From assembly GCF_000699445.3 (NCBI RefSeq), contig NC_067200.1:3574450-3638449 (forward strand): a stretch of 64,000 nt of DNA, written 5' to 3'. The notes under the pieces were generated by a model. The model was not told the origin of the DNA, did not search any database, and saw only the letters and a program-made list of their open reading frames with translations. This document shows, piece after piece, positions 42,301 through 46,473 of the stretch. The position numbers and the translations under genes are program-made. Position 1 is the stretch's first letter. Each line of letters opens with the position of its first letter. Origin of the DNA: Schistosoma haematobium. Taxonomy: Eukaryota; Platyhelminthes; Trematoda; Strigeidida; Schistosomatidae.

Positions 42301-45300
42301 ACTGACGCACAGGAAAGGCGTGTGAACCAACTCCATTTAATTAAGTCGTTAATCTATATTTATAGCCAGATAAAAATAAGCTACAGACATGTAATGAATA
42401 GAATAAGAAGTGTACAAACATATGCGCTCATAGAAAAACAGTCAAGGTTGATAAGTGAATAATTAACAGAGTCAAAGCGTAACTCAGGAAGAATGGATAA
42501 GTTGACCTGTCCATAAACTAGAATATGTTATCTGGACTTAACATAGTAACCGACACTACTATGTAACTTTACAAAGAATTGAAATCTAGTTGTTTTTTTT
42601 AATACGATATTGTACTAAATCTGAGATAAACAATTGTTTACTTGCGCAACTTTACTAATCAGTCTTAACAACTTCATTTTATTACTTCATGTAGAAGTTG
42701 ACTTTTCATTTATTTCATCACAAGGGGGTTATATCAGTACATTTCTATTCTTGATTAATTATTTTTCATATTTAAAAGTACTAGTGAAATTAAAACAAAC
42801 ACACAATCTGTATTCATGCCCATTATATAATTAGTGCGAGTTAATTGTTTTACCTTTAAAAGATTAGAAATTTGTCTCTTGGATATTGATGATTCAGTTA
42901 TTTTGAATAGCCAGTTACTATGGTTAACTCTTTTCACATTTTAATAAGTAACATCATGAATATGATATTTAAGTATAAACTAATAAATTTTCTTTCATAA
43001 TTTTATAATTATGTAGAATATAAACATTCATCAAATGAGGTTGAATTGTCCAAAACTTCTTCAATAACAATCAGTTGTCATGGTTATCGACGTCCTGTAT
43101 GCAATTTACTATTAATTCATCAAAGTATGTACTACTTACACTATTTAATGAAAATAATGATCAATATTATTTTGATTTTTACTAAAACAACAAATATTGA
43201 TCCTTTGAAATTTGATCATAACTACTGCCTAGGTGTTTCACGTCGGATTAAAGCTTGTCTTGATGACTTAATCGAGTTATATTGACCGGGACACTCGTTG
43301 TTTTAGGTCCTTCCGTGATAGGTAGATCGGTTTGAATGGGGAAGGATTAAAAGCAGTAAATGTAGAATCTAAGCGCTCAGTTGTACAGAACTGTAACAGC
43401 AATAATTTGTTTCTGTGAGACAAGTATTCATAAAGGATAGAGCTAATTAGAAAAGCTCGTGGCTTGACTTAACACACCTTCATCTTATTTATTTTCGTAT
43501 CTGTCAGCAATAACTTGGAAGTATAAAACACATATATCCAAAGTGACAAAGTGGACGTGTGTAACTGGCCTTTCTCATGTTAGAACATTCCTACCCTACT
43601 TTCTTTCTCAGTCACCTTAAAGATTAAGTACTCTTTTATGTTGTGAGTAATCCGGGGGTAAGAACCATCTACGCACCTCTAATGAAACTTGAAATTTCGT
43701 TGTTTATGGAACGTAGTAATGTTTTGTGATAATATTGTTCTTGTTCAGCCCCCAGATAGATGTACGTTTGTTAAAGAGCAAGATGTTGAATCGTTGCAAT
43801 ACAATTAATTCACTAGTTGCAAGTTTATTTATCTAACTATGAGCCTTACTGTTTGTATATGTAATATTGAGTAGCTCTAGTTGGTTACTTAATTCGATGT
43901 AGTGAGGTTAAAAACCTATTGATTGAAAGATTAAGTTATACAATAGAGAATATCTTCTTAACTGTTTAAATATTTTCTTGTTTTCAATATTCAAATCATT
44001 TTCAAGTTTGTCAAAAAGCGATTAACAATGAAGATTTGAGTTATTTAATTGTATCAGTTGGACATGATTATGTTGATCTGAGACAATTTCAAGAACAATA
44101 TGAACAGAAAGATGAACAACAAACTCATTTTCCAGTTGATCAAAGTAATTCTTTTATGAAGTTTATTTTTTCAATTTTGTAACGTTGTACTAATGTACTT
44201 TTAATTTCCTGGCTTAAAATTCTTTATATCATTTTCAATGTTCAATAACTGTACTTTTCTATATCCAGGACTTTCTGCCAATTTGTTCATATTGTGAGTG
44301 AATGTAGCATGTCTGAATTTACTCGTAGTTGCCTATTATGAATAAGTTAGTGTATCTTAAGCCAATATGTATGACGAAACAAAAAAAAAACCCAGTGAAA
44401 TTCATTACTTGAAATGAAGTCTGTCATCGAAATTACACTTTATTGTGCAATATTTGTCTACTAAATTAGCGAAAATATGTCCAGTGGTTCGGGATACAAT
44501 AAACTCGTTGTGAACCATCTTTGTTGAGCTATGCGCATCCTTCGCAAGCTCTAATGCTATTTGAAACTTTTCTGTTGGATGTACTTGTACCCTAACTTTA
44601 ATGTTCACATTGCGATTCGAAACCATCGCCCTTCGCTTCAAAGTCCCAACGCATTATCTACAGAGCTATTAAGTCCAGATAGTCACTTATGTGCTTAACG
44701 AGTATGAGGGTGTTTGAAATGGAATGGACTGGGTATGTATTTCAATATGAATATCAACTCTGAAATTCATTACATCTCACTGATGAATCCCAGACAGGAC
44801 GAAACGGTCGGTTTCTATTACACAGTTAGGCGCACGCCAAATATGATGACACTTTAGATAAATCTAACTCATTGAGACTTCGAATCACCATAATTATTAT
44901 CAGAGTTTTGGGTGGTATGTGCTACACAAAGACTATTACTGCATTAAAAAAACTGCTCATTCGACGAATCACATAAATATTCACGGGAAACAAAATAGAA
45001 CAGCAAATTCTGTATATTACAGTTGATTTCATGGATAATGACCATCCTTAATGGTTTACTGAAGGAAATGGTATGAACGTCACGAATATACTAAATATGA
45101 TACTACATAAACTTAAATGCAACGGTGATGACTTCGACAAAATCATAAGAAGTAAAGCTGCTAAATAACCACACCAAGCACTATACGTAACACCTCTACA
45201 GACATTTTAAACTGTCTTCTGCATGTTGCCCATCCTTTGGAGAGAACACGTTACTTTGATCGATCAATATATACATGTTCTCTTGTTCTTGTGCAGTTAG

Positions 45301-45606
45301 GTAGGTAGGTAGGCAAGTGGCTTATCGAGAAACATTTCTTTTCACGTCATAAAGTATCATTCAACGTGAGTCAGTAAAGGATAATGTGTAACTATAACTT
45401 ATTTCATAACTACATCTGATCAGACTGATAGTTTATAGTTTTATAGTTTTGTTTCTAACAAATTTATCTTGTTAACCAAACATCATTTCTTATTTATTTT
45501 CTATATTTATACAGTTTCTAGCATGAGGATTCGTGTTAATCGTTCACGTCAAATGGGTTCAGGTGCTCATGCCATTGTTTGGAGACTAACCGATTTATCC
45601 CATTAA
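4675..45606 (+). CDS. MAPK8IP3: JIP3/JIP4-type kinesin-dynein adaptor scaffold (UNC-16/Sunday driver), 3' part, 18 exons
   Basis: Joining 18 exons gives about 920 residues ending in TAA, with every intron GT-AG and every exon-exon phase compatible. Residues ~26-115 form a coiled coil matching the JIP3/4 second leucine zipper ([18 protein letters not shown]). Residues ~126-165 match the RH2 domain ([16 protein letters not shown]). The stretch around IWDLFSSF matches the family's IWQFFSRLF segment, followed by VPVPIQC. Exons 10-18 build the C-terminal WD40-like propeller, with [29 protein letters not shown] and final [10 protein letters not shown] equal to the family's closing blocks. In known members LZII contacts kinesin light chain and ARF6, RH2 binds phosphorylated Rabs, and the protein scaffolds JNK signalling during axonal and lysosomal transport. 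The RH1 domain and start codon are not in the window, so the gene is 5'-partial here. Human JIP3/4 are ~1300 residues, consistent with a missing N-terminal third. JIP3 and JIP4 cannot be told apart; invertebrates usually have one gene. Confidence 0.93.
5225..5440 (+). mobile_element. tRNA-headed SINE with hammerhead-like motif
   Basis: The head has a tRNA-like box A (tttagtggttaagcgc) and box B (ggttcgaatcc), followed by the hammerhead-like segment and the family tail ending ccccttctgat. Resembles the SM-alpha type of schistosome Pol III repeats. Truncated at the 5' side of the tRNA head. Confidence 0.82.
5303..5349 (+). ncRNA. hammerhead-like ribozyme motif, core intact
   Basis: Core CTGAGGA (5310-5316) fits CUGANGA; GAAAC at 5332-5336. 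Stem II is GTCC/GGGC with one G-U pair. Stem I is CACTG (5305-5309) with CAGTG (5344-5348). Predicted cleavage after C5343. Stem III is minimal and has a C-A mismatch, so activity is doubtful as a monomer. Confidence 0.55.
5950..6085 (-). mobile_element. tRNA-headed SINE, antisense, head truncated
   Basis: Minus-strand copy of the same SINE family: tail (gaccaccattaaaaacctgg) at low coordinates, hammerhead-like segment 6004-6049, then only part of the box-B region. Confidence 0.78.
6004..6049 (-). ncRNA. hammerhead-like ribozyme motif, core intact
   Basis: Read on the minus strand: stem I GCACTG (6049-6044), core CTGAGGA (6043-6037), stem II GTCC/GGAC perfect, GAAAC (6021-6017), short stem III AC/GT with an AACC loop, GTC cleavage triplet (6012-6010), stem I partner CGGTGC with one G-U pair. 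All invariant core residues are present. Confidence 0.6.
6500..6900 (-). mobile_element. degenerate RTE-like fragment
   Basis: Aligns by eye with 3900-4540: ccgcatcaattgatttgctatc resembles cttcatcaattgatttgttatc, and the 6880 end matches the RT-terminal segment. Many indels. Confidence 0.65.
7970..8240 (+). mobile_element. degenerate SINE copy, 5' leader and part of body
   Basis: ctgtgaccggtggagtccaa matches the leader seen at 20060 (ctgtgaccagtggagttta). The region near 8190 (gccgagaagtctcatactag, then acaaaacc) is the decayed hammerhead-like segment. Confidence 0.6.
9497..9544. repeat. (TA)n microsatellite
   Basis: About 24 uninterrupted TA units inside the 6.7-kb intron. Confidence 0.97.
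10380..10610. repeat. family-E repeat, partial copy
   Basis: Shares the segment around ctttcgattgatgatgcata and ctacctatatctgtcgacat with 55140-55285 and 11870-12045. Class unknown. Confidence 0.6.
11491..11551 (+). CDS. MAPK8IP3: JIP3-like exon 2: start of leucine zipper II
   Basis: Acceptor catttag|CT, donor AA|gtaagt. It encodes [20 protein letters not shown], matching the family's GMGKEVENLILENTQLLETK at the start of the kinesin light chain/ARF6-binding coiled coil. Enters in phase 1, leaves in phase 2. It is isolated by 6.7-kb and 2.7-kb introns. Confidence 0.92.
11640..12045. repeat. family-E repeat, longest copy
   Basis: About 400 bp after exon 2, ending in the near-perfect palindrome ctacttatgtcgacagacat followed by aagtag. 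Relatives at 10380-10610 and 55040-55285. Could be a terminal segment of a larger element; no coding frame seen. Confidence 0.6.
12180..12480. mobile_element. degenerate SINE-related sequence, antisense-looking
   Basis: Contains gatcaaacccatg, ccgcttaatctttggatcac and ctagaacttcaagaattaca, decayed matches to the antisense box B, box A and leader of the SINE family. Confidence 0.5.
12795..12900 (-). mobile_element. RTE-like fragment, antisense
   Basis: Matches 3985-4075: gcccctaactttctccctac, catcatttaacatcgcccat and gtggtgaatgggc correspond to the WKK-RGGQ and EHRL region of the element. Confidence 0.65.
12901..14196. other. intron sequence without recognisable features
   Basis: AT-rich, no frame longer than about 60 codons and no match to the repeat families seen elsewhere in the window. 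Confidence 0.5.
14197..14225 (+). repeat. (TG)n microsatellite abutting the exon 3 acceptor
   Basis: About 14 TG units ending four bases before the acceptor taaag|A at 14229/14230. It takes the place of the polypyrimidine tract. Confidence 0.95.
14230..14286 (+). CDS. MAPK8IP3: JIP3-like exon 3: leucine zipper II core
   Basis: Encodes [18 protein letters not shown], close to the family's NALNIVKNDLIAKVDELT. It is 57 bp, entered and left in phase 2, so skipping would keep the frame and remove 19 coiled-coil residues. A TG dinucleotide run ends four bases before the exon. Confidence 0.94.
15037..15310 (-). repeat. family-C repeat, partial copy
   Basis: tatttatttaaacacaaaca tail, then gcccgggcgcccaaactgaa and ttttcttagggagacatt, as in the copy at 17318. 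On the minus strand this is the 3' end of the element. Confidence 0.75.
15405..15550 (-). mobile_element. degenerate RTE-like fragment
   Basis: ttcaaccttctcctatatca and gtaggcagtggttgggtata follow the order of 4000-4070. Strongly decayed. Confidence 0.55.
15685..15880 (+). mobile_element. tRNA-headed SINE, near full body
   Basis: Clear tRNA-like head (ggtctaaaggttaagcg, ggttcgaatcc) and tail. The hammerhead-like segment 15781-15830 has CTGAAAA instead of CTGANGA, which removes core residue G8, so it is predicted dead. Confidence 0.85.
16061..16099. repeat. (AAT)n microsatellite
   Basis: About 13 AAT units in the intron, 70 bp before exon 4. Confidence 0.95.
16166..16325 (+). CDS. MAPK8IP3: JIP3-like exon 4: coiled coil
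   Basis: Acceptor ttattag|T and donor GTA|gtaagt. The 53 codons ([17 protein letters not shown] and on) are charged and leucine-rich with heptad character, matching in place the long coiled coil before RH2. Sequence conservation is weak, but the phases fit on both sides and there is no stop. Confidence 0.9.
16422..17037 (-). mobile_element. RTE-like retrotransposon 3' end, (AAGT)n-tail family
   Basis: Minus strand: [53 protein letters not shown] and [18 protein letters not shown], the typical post-RT C-terminus of invertebrate RTE-like elements. The 3' tail is ggcgtaagtaagtaagta at 16422-16440. Upstream, a frame break separates a YLG-type segment near 17010. 5'-truncated. Confidence 0.88.
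17038..17300. mobile_element. MITE-like element with 15-bp perfect terminal inverted repeats
   Basis: Begins ctataatttatggac (17038-17052) and ends gtccataaattatag (17286-17300), exact reverse complements. The 263-bp body is non-coding. A diverged relative lies at 37174-37412. No convincing target-site duplication was found. Confidence 0.62.
17318..17870 (-). repeat. family-C repeat, longest antisense copy
   Basis: About 550 bp starting with the atttatttatttgaacaca tail. Reverse complement of the body at 35328-35860 (ctcgccttttgtcc-like block, ccacgccacaagaaggcagt). The A-rich simple tail in the sense direction suggests a retroposed 3' end or a SINE. Confidence 0.78.
18235..18355 (+). mobile_element. 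degenerate SM-alpha type hammerhead repeat
   Basis: atgaaacgcgtttcatggat and cactgctagccataa align with the 20634-20700 copy. The core CTGANGA is lost. Confidence 0.6.
19114..19171. repeat. (TA)n microsatellite
   Basis: About 29 TA units in the intron, 265 bp upstream of exon 5. Confidence 0.97.
19436..19680 (+). CDS. MAPK8IP3: JIP3-like exon 5: RH2 domain
   Basis: The most diagnostic exon. [16 protein letters not shown] followed by [17 protein letters not shown] aligns almost residue for residue with the RH2 helix of JIP3/JIP4, which binds phosphorylated Rab GTPases. It continues through a variable, Gln-rich tail (TIQQYKF, LQSLQKL). Acceptor catag|GAA, donor TT|gtaagt. Leaves in phase 2. 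Confidence 0.96.
20005..20375 (+). mobile_element. tRNA-headed SINE with full 5' leader
   Basis: Shows the longer form of the family: leader (tgctcactagtgactag, ctgtgaccagtggagttt, gaagacaatgaaagatggtc), tRNA-like head (20180-20255), hammerhead-like segment and tail. The segment 20262-20311 keeps CTGAGGA but stem II closes with a C-C mismatch and GAAAC has become GAAAT. Confidence 0.85.
20560..20760 (+). mobile_element. SM-alpha type repeat carrying the hammerhead
   Basis: Repeat body around the ribozyme, with the family ending actgctagccactatccat shared with 18350 and 52370. The 5' boundary is uncertain. Confidence 0.65.
20634..20694 (+). ncRNA. hammerhead ribozyme of the schistosome SM-alpha type
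   Basis: Order: outer stem GCAG/CTGC (20634-20637, 20691-20694), stem I ATCCAG/CTGGAT (20642-20647, 20681-20686) perfect, core CTGACGA (20648-20654, N7 = C), stem II GCCC/GGAC with one C-A mismatch, GAAAC (20669-20673), very short stem III, GTC cleavage triplet with the cut after C20680. The layout matches the published schistosome satellite hammerhead, with internal loops in stem I giving tertiary contacts. Core residues are intact; the mismatch in stem II may slow it. Confidence 0.87.
21900..22075 (-). mobile_element. RTE-like fragment, (AAGT)n-tail family, 3' end
   Basis: tattacgcctgttatccctc, catcgaactctgttctggac and ttctcattgtagtgtgttct follow the antisense order seen at 16430-16580. 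Confidence 0.7.
22075..22200 (-). mobile_element. non-LTR 5'-region fragment
   Basis: cgatcccaggcccgggtaaa and gcaaacccccatttcgtata resemble 40170-40260 and the reverse complement of 55545-55640, a shared 5' segment of a non-LTR family. Confidence 0.6.
22365..22745 (-). mobile_element. tRNA-headed SINE, full length, antisense
   Basis: Minus-strand copy with tail, hammerhead-like segment (22410-22470), tRNA-like head (box B complement ggattcgaaccc at 22492-22503) and 5' leader to ~22745. The core reads CTGAGAA, losing G8, so it is predicted inactive although stems I and III are near perfect. Confidence 0.87.
22738..22870. repeat. foldback of SINE tails
   Basis: tatcagaagcggttttgtgg at 22738 and ccacaaaaccctttctgata at 22852 are inverted versions of the same SINE tail, enclosing a partial antisense tail. 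Looks like two SINE 3' ends joined head to head. Confidence 0.65.
22994..23050 (+). CDS. MAPK8IP3: JIP3-like exon 6: basic linker into IWxxF motif
   Basis: Acceptor atttag|T, donor CT|gtaaca. Encodes [20 protein letters not shown], matching the family's EKKRSSIWQFF region, with the motif completed in the next exon. Read through, a TAA would follow at once, so the splice at 23050 is needed. 57 bp, symmetric phase 2/2. Confidence 0.85.
24285..24329. repeat. (TA)n microsatellite
   Basis: About 22 TA units at the left edge of the unclassified block 24330-25000. Confidence 0.97.
24330..25000. other. unclassified block, possibly transposon-derived
   Basis: Higher GC than its flanks, and starts directly after the TA run. 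It contains loosely repeated phrases (ggataaaacctgtgtgttat and ggatgaaagtccgtgtgtta, each followed by a tgcatgta step). No domain, no long frame. Confidence 0.45.
25001..26228. other. intron sequence without recognisable features
   Basis: AT-rich, with a short TG run near 25902-25920. No element or exon seen. Confidence 0.5.
26229..26312 (+). CDS. MAPK8IP3: JIP3-like exon 7: end of IWxxF motif and Ser/Asn linker
   Basis: With the split codon it completes IWDLFSSF, then a low-complexity linker ([15 protein letters not shown]). Acceptor aaaaag|C; donor GG|gtaatt. Symmetric phase 2/2. Conservation is limited to the first residues. Confidence 0.8.
27108..27342 (+). CDS. MAPK8IP3: JIP3-like exon 8: GW and VPVP block with Asn-rich insert
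   Basis: [13 protein letters not shown] matches the family's GWSLPQKYKQ and [13 protein letters not shown] matches NLPVPVYLRPL. Between them lies a run of seven asparagines coded by an AAT/AAC repeat. Two acceptors are possible: AG ending at 27107 fits the incoming phase 2, whereas AG ending at 27112 does not. Donor GAG|gtaagt, phase 0. Confidence 0.9.
28334..28390 (+). CDS. MAPK8IP3: JIP3-like exon 9: short phase 0/0 exon
   Basis: Encodes [19 protein letters not shown] between acacag and gtaagt. It corresponds in position to the family's WCAVGVNLSGG stretch, leading into the propeller. 57 bp with phase 0 at both ends, so it could be a cassette exon. Homology is weak; support is positional plus good splice sites. 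Confidence 0.72.
28611..29285. repeat. right arm of the 672-bp inverted repeat
   Basis: Reverse complement of 3073-3744. Includes RTE-like 3'UTR (gctaatgtggtatggcaactt), the actgactgactgactgag tail at ~28790-28810 and ~475 bp of shared sequence beyond it. Confidence 0.9.
29892..30290 (+). repeat. family-C repeat, sense copy 1
   Basis: Nearly identical to 35330-35700 (gctttcccacggtcacgcgt, actgccttctcgtggcg, gatgacgtatgaacgtattg). Truncated before the A-rich tail. Its open frames in both directions are chance frames of the repeat. Confidence 0.85.
30421..30616 (+). CDS. MAPK8IP3: JIP3-like exon 10: first propeller strands
   Basis: Acceptor atatag|TAT, donor G|gtattt. [11 protein letters not shown] and [16 protein letters not shown] match the family's VWICTSTHSATKVLIIDA and QPGNILDSFTV, the opening blade of the C-terminal propeller. 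An Asn/Ser insert separates the two strands. Phase 0 in, phase 1 out. Confidence 0.92.
30780..32061. other. intron, possible decayed retroelement around 30930-31500
   Basis: A 98-codon open frame at 30940-31236 is polar and Gln-rich, and the following text to 31500 is GC-richer than the flanks. No retroelement domain was recognised. Confidence 0.4.
32062..32196 (+). CDS. MAPK8IP3: JIP3-like exon 11: Asn-rich loop
   Basis: Acceptor ttacag|CT after a T-rich tract, donor G|gtatgt. Encodes an acidic, Asn-rich loop ([17 protein letters not shown], then AGT/AAT-coded N and S residues). In vertebrate JIP3/4 the same place holds a long acidic low-complexity region. Support is phase, splice sites and position rather than conserved motifs. 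Confidence 0.82.
32275..32440 (+). mobile_element. tRNA-headed SINE, head truncated
   Basis: Begins within the head (accagactgataggttctgg), box B gggtccgaatccc, tail ccccttttgatacc. The hammerhead-like core reads CTGAGAG, broken. Confidence 0.8.
33095..33330 (+). mobile_element. degenerate tRNA-headed SINE
   Basis: Leader gacaatggaagatggtcgct, head ctcagtgatctggaggttga and box B ggttcgacctc are visible. The hammerhead-like segment is lost (taccaagtagtctctta, gatgaaac). Confidence 0.75.
33802..34024 (+). CDS. MAPK8IP3: JIP3-like exon 12: propeller blade
   Basis: Acceptor tctcag|AT, donor AT|gtaagt. [18 protein letters not shown] has the family pattern VLVALADGTLAIFHR. An Asn/Ser-rich loop ([10 protein letters not shown]) follows, then [20 protein letters not shown] leading into the next strand. 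Phase 1 in, 2 out. Confidence 0.92.
34385..34760 (-). mobile_element. degenerate RTE-like fragment, antisense
   Basis: tcctaaccaggtattctgca, aacttcatcaaccgactttc and cctttgcctagtacattatg follow the order of 3900-4240. Confidence 0.65.
35328..35860 (+). repeat. family-C repeat, sense copy 2, with tail
   Basis: Full 3' side of the repeat through gcccctttgtaccagttttt and the A-rich end. Preceded by a CT-rich run (35363-35387). Direct-repeat partner of 29892-30290. Confidence 0.85.
36045..36215 (+). mobile_element. tRNA-headed SINE, head truncated
   Basis: Box B gggttcgaatccc and tail present. The hammerhead-like segment 36118-36165 has stems and GAAAC, but the core reads CTCAGGA, losing G5. 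Confidence 0.82.
36365..36460 (+). repeat. family-C repeat 3' tail fragment
   Basis: gtgcggcgcatatatatttt, ggtgctccattgtgccactg and an (AAAT)n end match the last 100 bp of family C. Confidence 0.6.
36748..37119 (+). CDS. MAPK8IP3: JIP3-like exon 13: propeller blades
   Basis: The longest exon. [19 protein letters not shown] fits the family's KVWCGYRNKIYVVQP strand, then a Ser/Thr/Asn-rich insert, then [18 protein letters not shown], which has the repeated IW(L/V)G-GG pattern of each blade. The open frame extends upstream to 36593, but tctatag|T at 36747 gives the right phase from exon 12. Donor AG|gttagt, phase 2. Confidence 0.92.
37174..37412. mobile_element. MITE-like element, diverged second copy
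   Basis: ctataatttatgga start, shared interior (acaaattagtgtaaggaatt, atggatgaatgaat) and a degenerate inverted end near 37400. Begins 55 bp after the exon 13 donor. Confidence 0.55.
37640..37910 (+). mobile_element. tRNA-headed SINE, preceded by an antisense tail fragment
   Basis: agaaagggttttgtggagat at 37657 is the antisense SINE tail; gaagttagacattgacaccg onwards is the sense leader, head and tail. Box B is destroyed (gggcccttaactc). The core reads TTGAAGA. Confidence 0.78.
38125..38775 (+). mobile_element. RTE-like retrotransposon 3' end, (TGAC)n-tail family
   Basis: [36 protein letters not shown] and [17 protein letters not shown] give the best preserved C-terminus of this family in the window, up to [15 protein letters not shown] and a stop at 38564. 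3'UTR and actgactgactc tail follow. Confidence 0.9.
38982..39313 (+). CDS. MAPK8IP3: JIP3-like exon 14: propeller blade
   Basis: [17 protein letters not shown] and [17 protein letters not shown] continue the propeller pattern, followed by a Ser/Asp/Asn insert and [17 protein letters not shown]. Acceptor gtacag|T at 38981 keeps frame with exon 13; an earlier AG at 38931 does not. Donor G|gtaagc, phase 1. Confidence 0.88.
39370..39510 (+). mobile_element. degenerate RTE-like fragment
   Basis: aagccatgttttgtagatgc, agacatatctggttgtggtc and agaatcgttcagaatgatg align with the GRCRLLGWG to SQWRR segment at 38425-38530. Confidence 0.65.
40165..40270 (-). mobile_element. non-LTR 5'-region fragment
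   Basis: gctaacccccatgcccaacc and ccgggcttgggaccggcagt are antisense to 55545-55610. Confidence 0.6.
40322..40453 (+). CDS. MAPK8IP3: JIP3-like exon 15: propeller blade
   Basis: Acceptor ttatag|AT, donor A|gtaatt. [17 protein letters not shown] matches the family's RLWVGTGNGVIISIPL; the preceding [11 protein letters not shown] corresponds to FVRITALMV. Phase 1 in and out. Confidence 0.92.
41105..41190 (-). mobile_element. SINE leader fragment, antisense
   Basis: tcacactcaacttggttgaac and cagattttcaccagaatttc are decayed matches to the antisense SINE leader at 22640-22700. Confidence 0.5.
41380..41645 (-). mobile_element. Penelope-like element, reverse-transcriptase fragment, inverted
   Basis: Minus strand reads [20 protein letters not shown] followed by KGTPMGSP, the hallmark Penelope RT motif, then breaks and joins the element's 3' segment with stops. 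The 64 bp at 41468-41531 are the inverse of 42091-42153. Confidence 0.82.
41646..42155 (+). pseudogene. Penelope-like element, C-terminal (post GIY-YIG) fragment
   Basis: Open for 169 codons. [20 protein letters not shown] and [20 protein letters not shown] followed by FLEAWHS match the end of the GIY-YIG endonuclease region of Penelope-like proteins (H-x-GHSFDW, LDR, R-x-x-EA). The rest is a Lys/Asn-rich tail. The RT core and the catalytic GIY and YIG are missing, so this is a dead fragment, joined head to head with an inverted RT piece. Confidence 0.8.
42160..43016. other. intron without recognisable features
   Basis: AT-rich; nothing supported beyond the splice site of exon 16. Confidence 0.5.
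43017..43124 (+). CDS. MAPK8IP3: JIP3-like exon 16: conserved HGHRD block
   Basis: [14 protein letters not shown] matches CFHGHRDAVKFFVAV, a block conserved in all JIP3/4 proteins. Acceptor tgtag|AA, donor A|gtatgt. Phase 1 in and out. Confidence 0.93.
43285..44006. other. intron without recognisable features
   Basis: No repeat family or frame recognised. Confidence 0.5.
44007..44144 (+). CDS. MAPK8IP3: JIP3-like exon 17: conserved GGEGYIDFR block
   Basis: [15 protein letters not shown] matches LVISGGEGYIDFRMGD. An acidic, Gln-rich tail follows ([14 protein letters not shown]), as in the human proteins. Acceptor ttcaag|TT, donor A|gtaatt. Confidence 0.93.
44700..44815 (+). mobile_element. 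SM-alpha type repeat remnant with hammerhead core residues
   Basis: At 44783 ctgatgaatcccagacagga is followed by cgaaacgg: CTGATGA and GAAAC are present, stem II ATCC/GGAC has an A-C mismatch, but the cleavage side and stem I partner are not recognisable. Confidence 0.5.
45515..45606 (+). CDS. MAPK8IP3: JIP3-like terminal exon 18 with stop
   Basis: [15 protein letters not shown] followed by TDLSH and TAA matches the C-terminus AERSHLIVWQVMYGNE of JIP4. Acceptor atacag|TT. The stop at 45604-45606 ends the gene; a foldback element begins 23 bp later. Confidence 0.93.
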
Positions 45607-45628
45607 ATTATCTAAATAATCATTGTTC
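45607..45628 (+). other. start of the presumed 3'UTR
   Basis: 22 bases between the JIP3-like stop and the foldback. The first AATAAA past the foldback is near 46185 (caaataaaac), so the UTR probably includes the foldback. Confidence 0.5.
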
Positions 45629-45955
45629 AGAACAACATATATAAGCGAACAATATTGTTTTCGATTAGATCTTCATCAGGCTTTACTCTAATATACAGTA
45701 ATGTATTTATATGCAAATACGAAATTATTAAACCAATCAAGGTAGTTTATGAGTCAATGATAATAATGGAATAGATTACATAATAAGTGAAAAGTATAAA
45801 TTGATAGTGTGATAACAAGTGCACCGGTTATCATAAACTACCTTGATTGTTTTAATAATTTCATATATGCATATAAATACATTACTGTATATTAGAAGTA
45901 AAGCCTGATGAGGATCTAATCGAAAACAATATTGTTCGCTTATATATGTTGTTCT
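45629..45955. repeat. foldback element with ~124-bp arms in the presumed 3'UTR
   Basis: Left arm 45629-45752 and right arm 45831-45955 are reverse complements with about six differences, around a 78-bp loop. Arms begin agaacaacatatataagc. No target-site duplication is obvious. May be a MITE or foldback transposon; as RNA it would form a long near-perfect hairpin. Confidence 0.9.
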
Positions 45956-46403
45956 AAATTTACAATATGGGAATATTTCAAATTATCACTGTTCTCAATT
46001 TATCTTGATCAAAACACTTTCTTTATTTCTCAGCTTTATACTACTTAAAAAACTAAAAAGTAGTTCAACGTGCTTTATAGGATAATTTCTCGTAACAACA
46101 ATATAATTGATACAAATATATTTTCTGTTCATTCTAATTCTATTTACTATCATGATATGATAGTGAATCTTCTCAATACATTCAAATAAAACATTTTAAC
46201 ATTGAGTATTCACGAACTTACACTATCTAAAGTATATTCATCTGTTGTGCATAGATTATTTCCTATCACTTTGTCTATTACTAATCAGATTAGTACTGAT
46301 TTGACTTAAACACCAATTGTCAATGATAAATCAATTTGATAAAACAATTTAATATTTGTGATAAAAGAGCACAATTCCAATGAAGGACCTTTTTGTGTCT
46401 TTC

Positions 46404-46405
<2 letters not shown>

Positions 46406-46473
<68 letters not shown>
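46406..46473. repeat. (TTA)n microsatellite
   Basis: About 22 units. Apparent poly-Leu and poly-Ile frames here are repeat artefacts. Confidence 0.97.
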
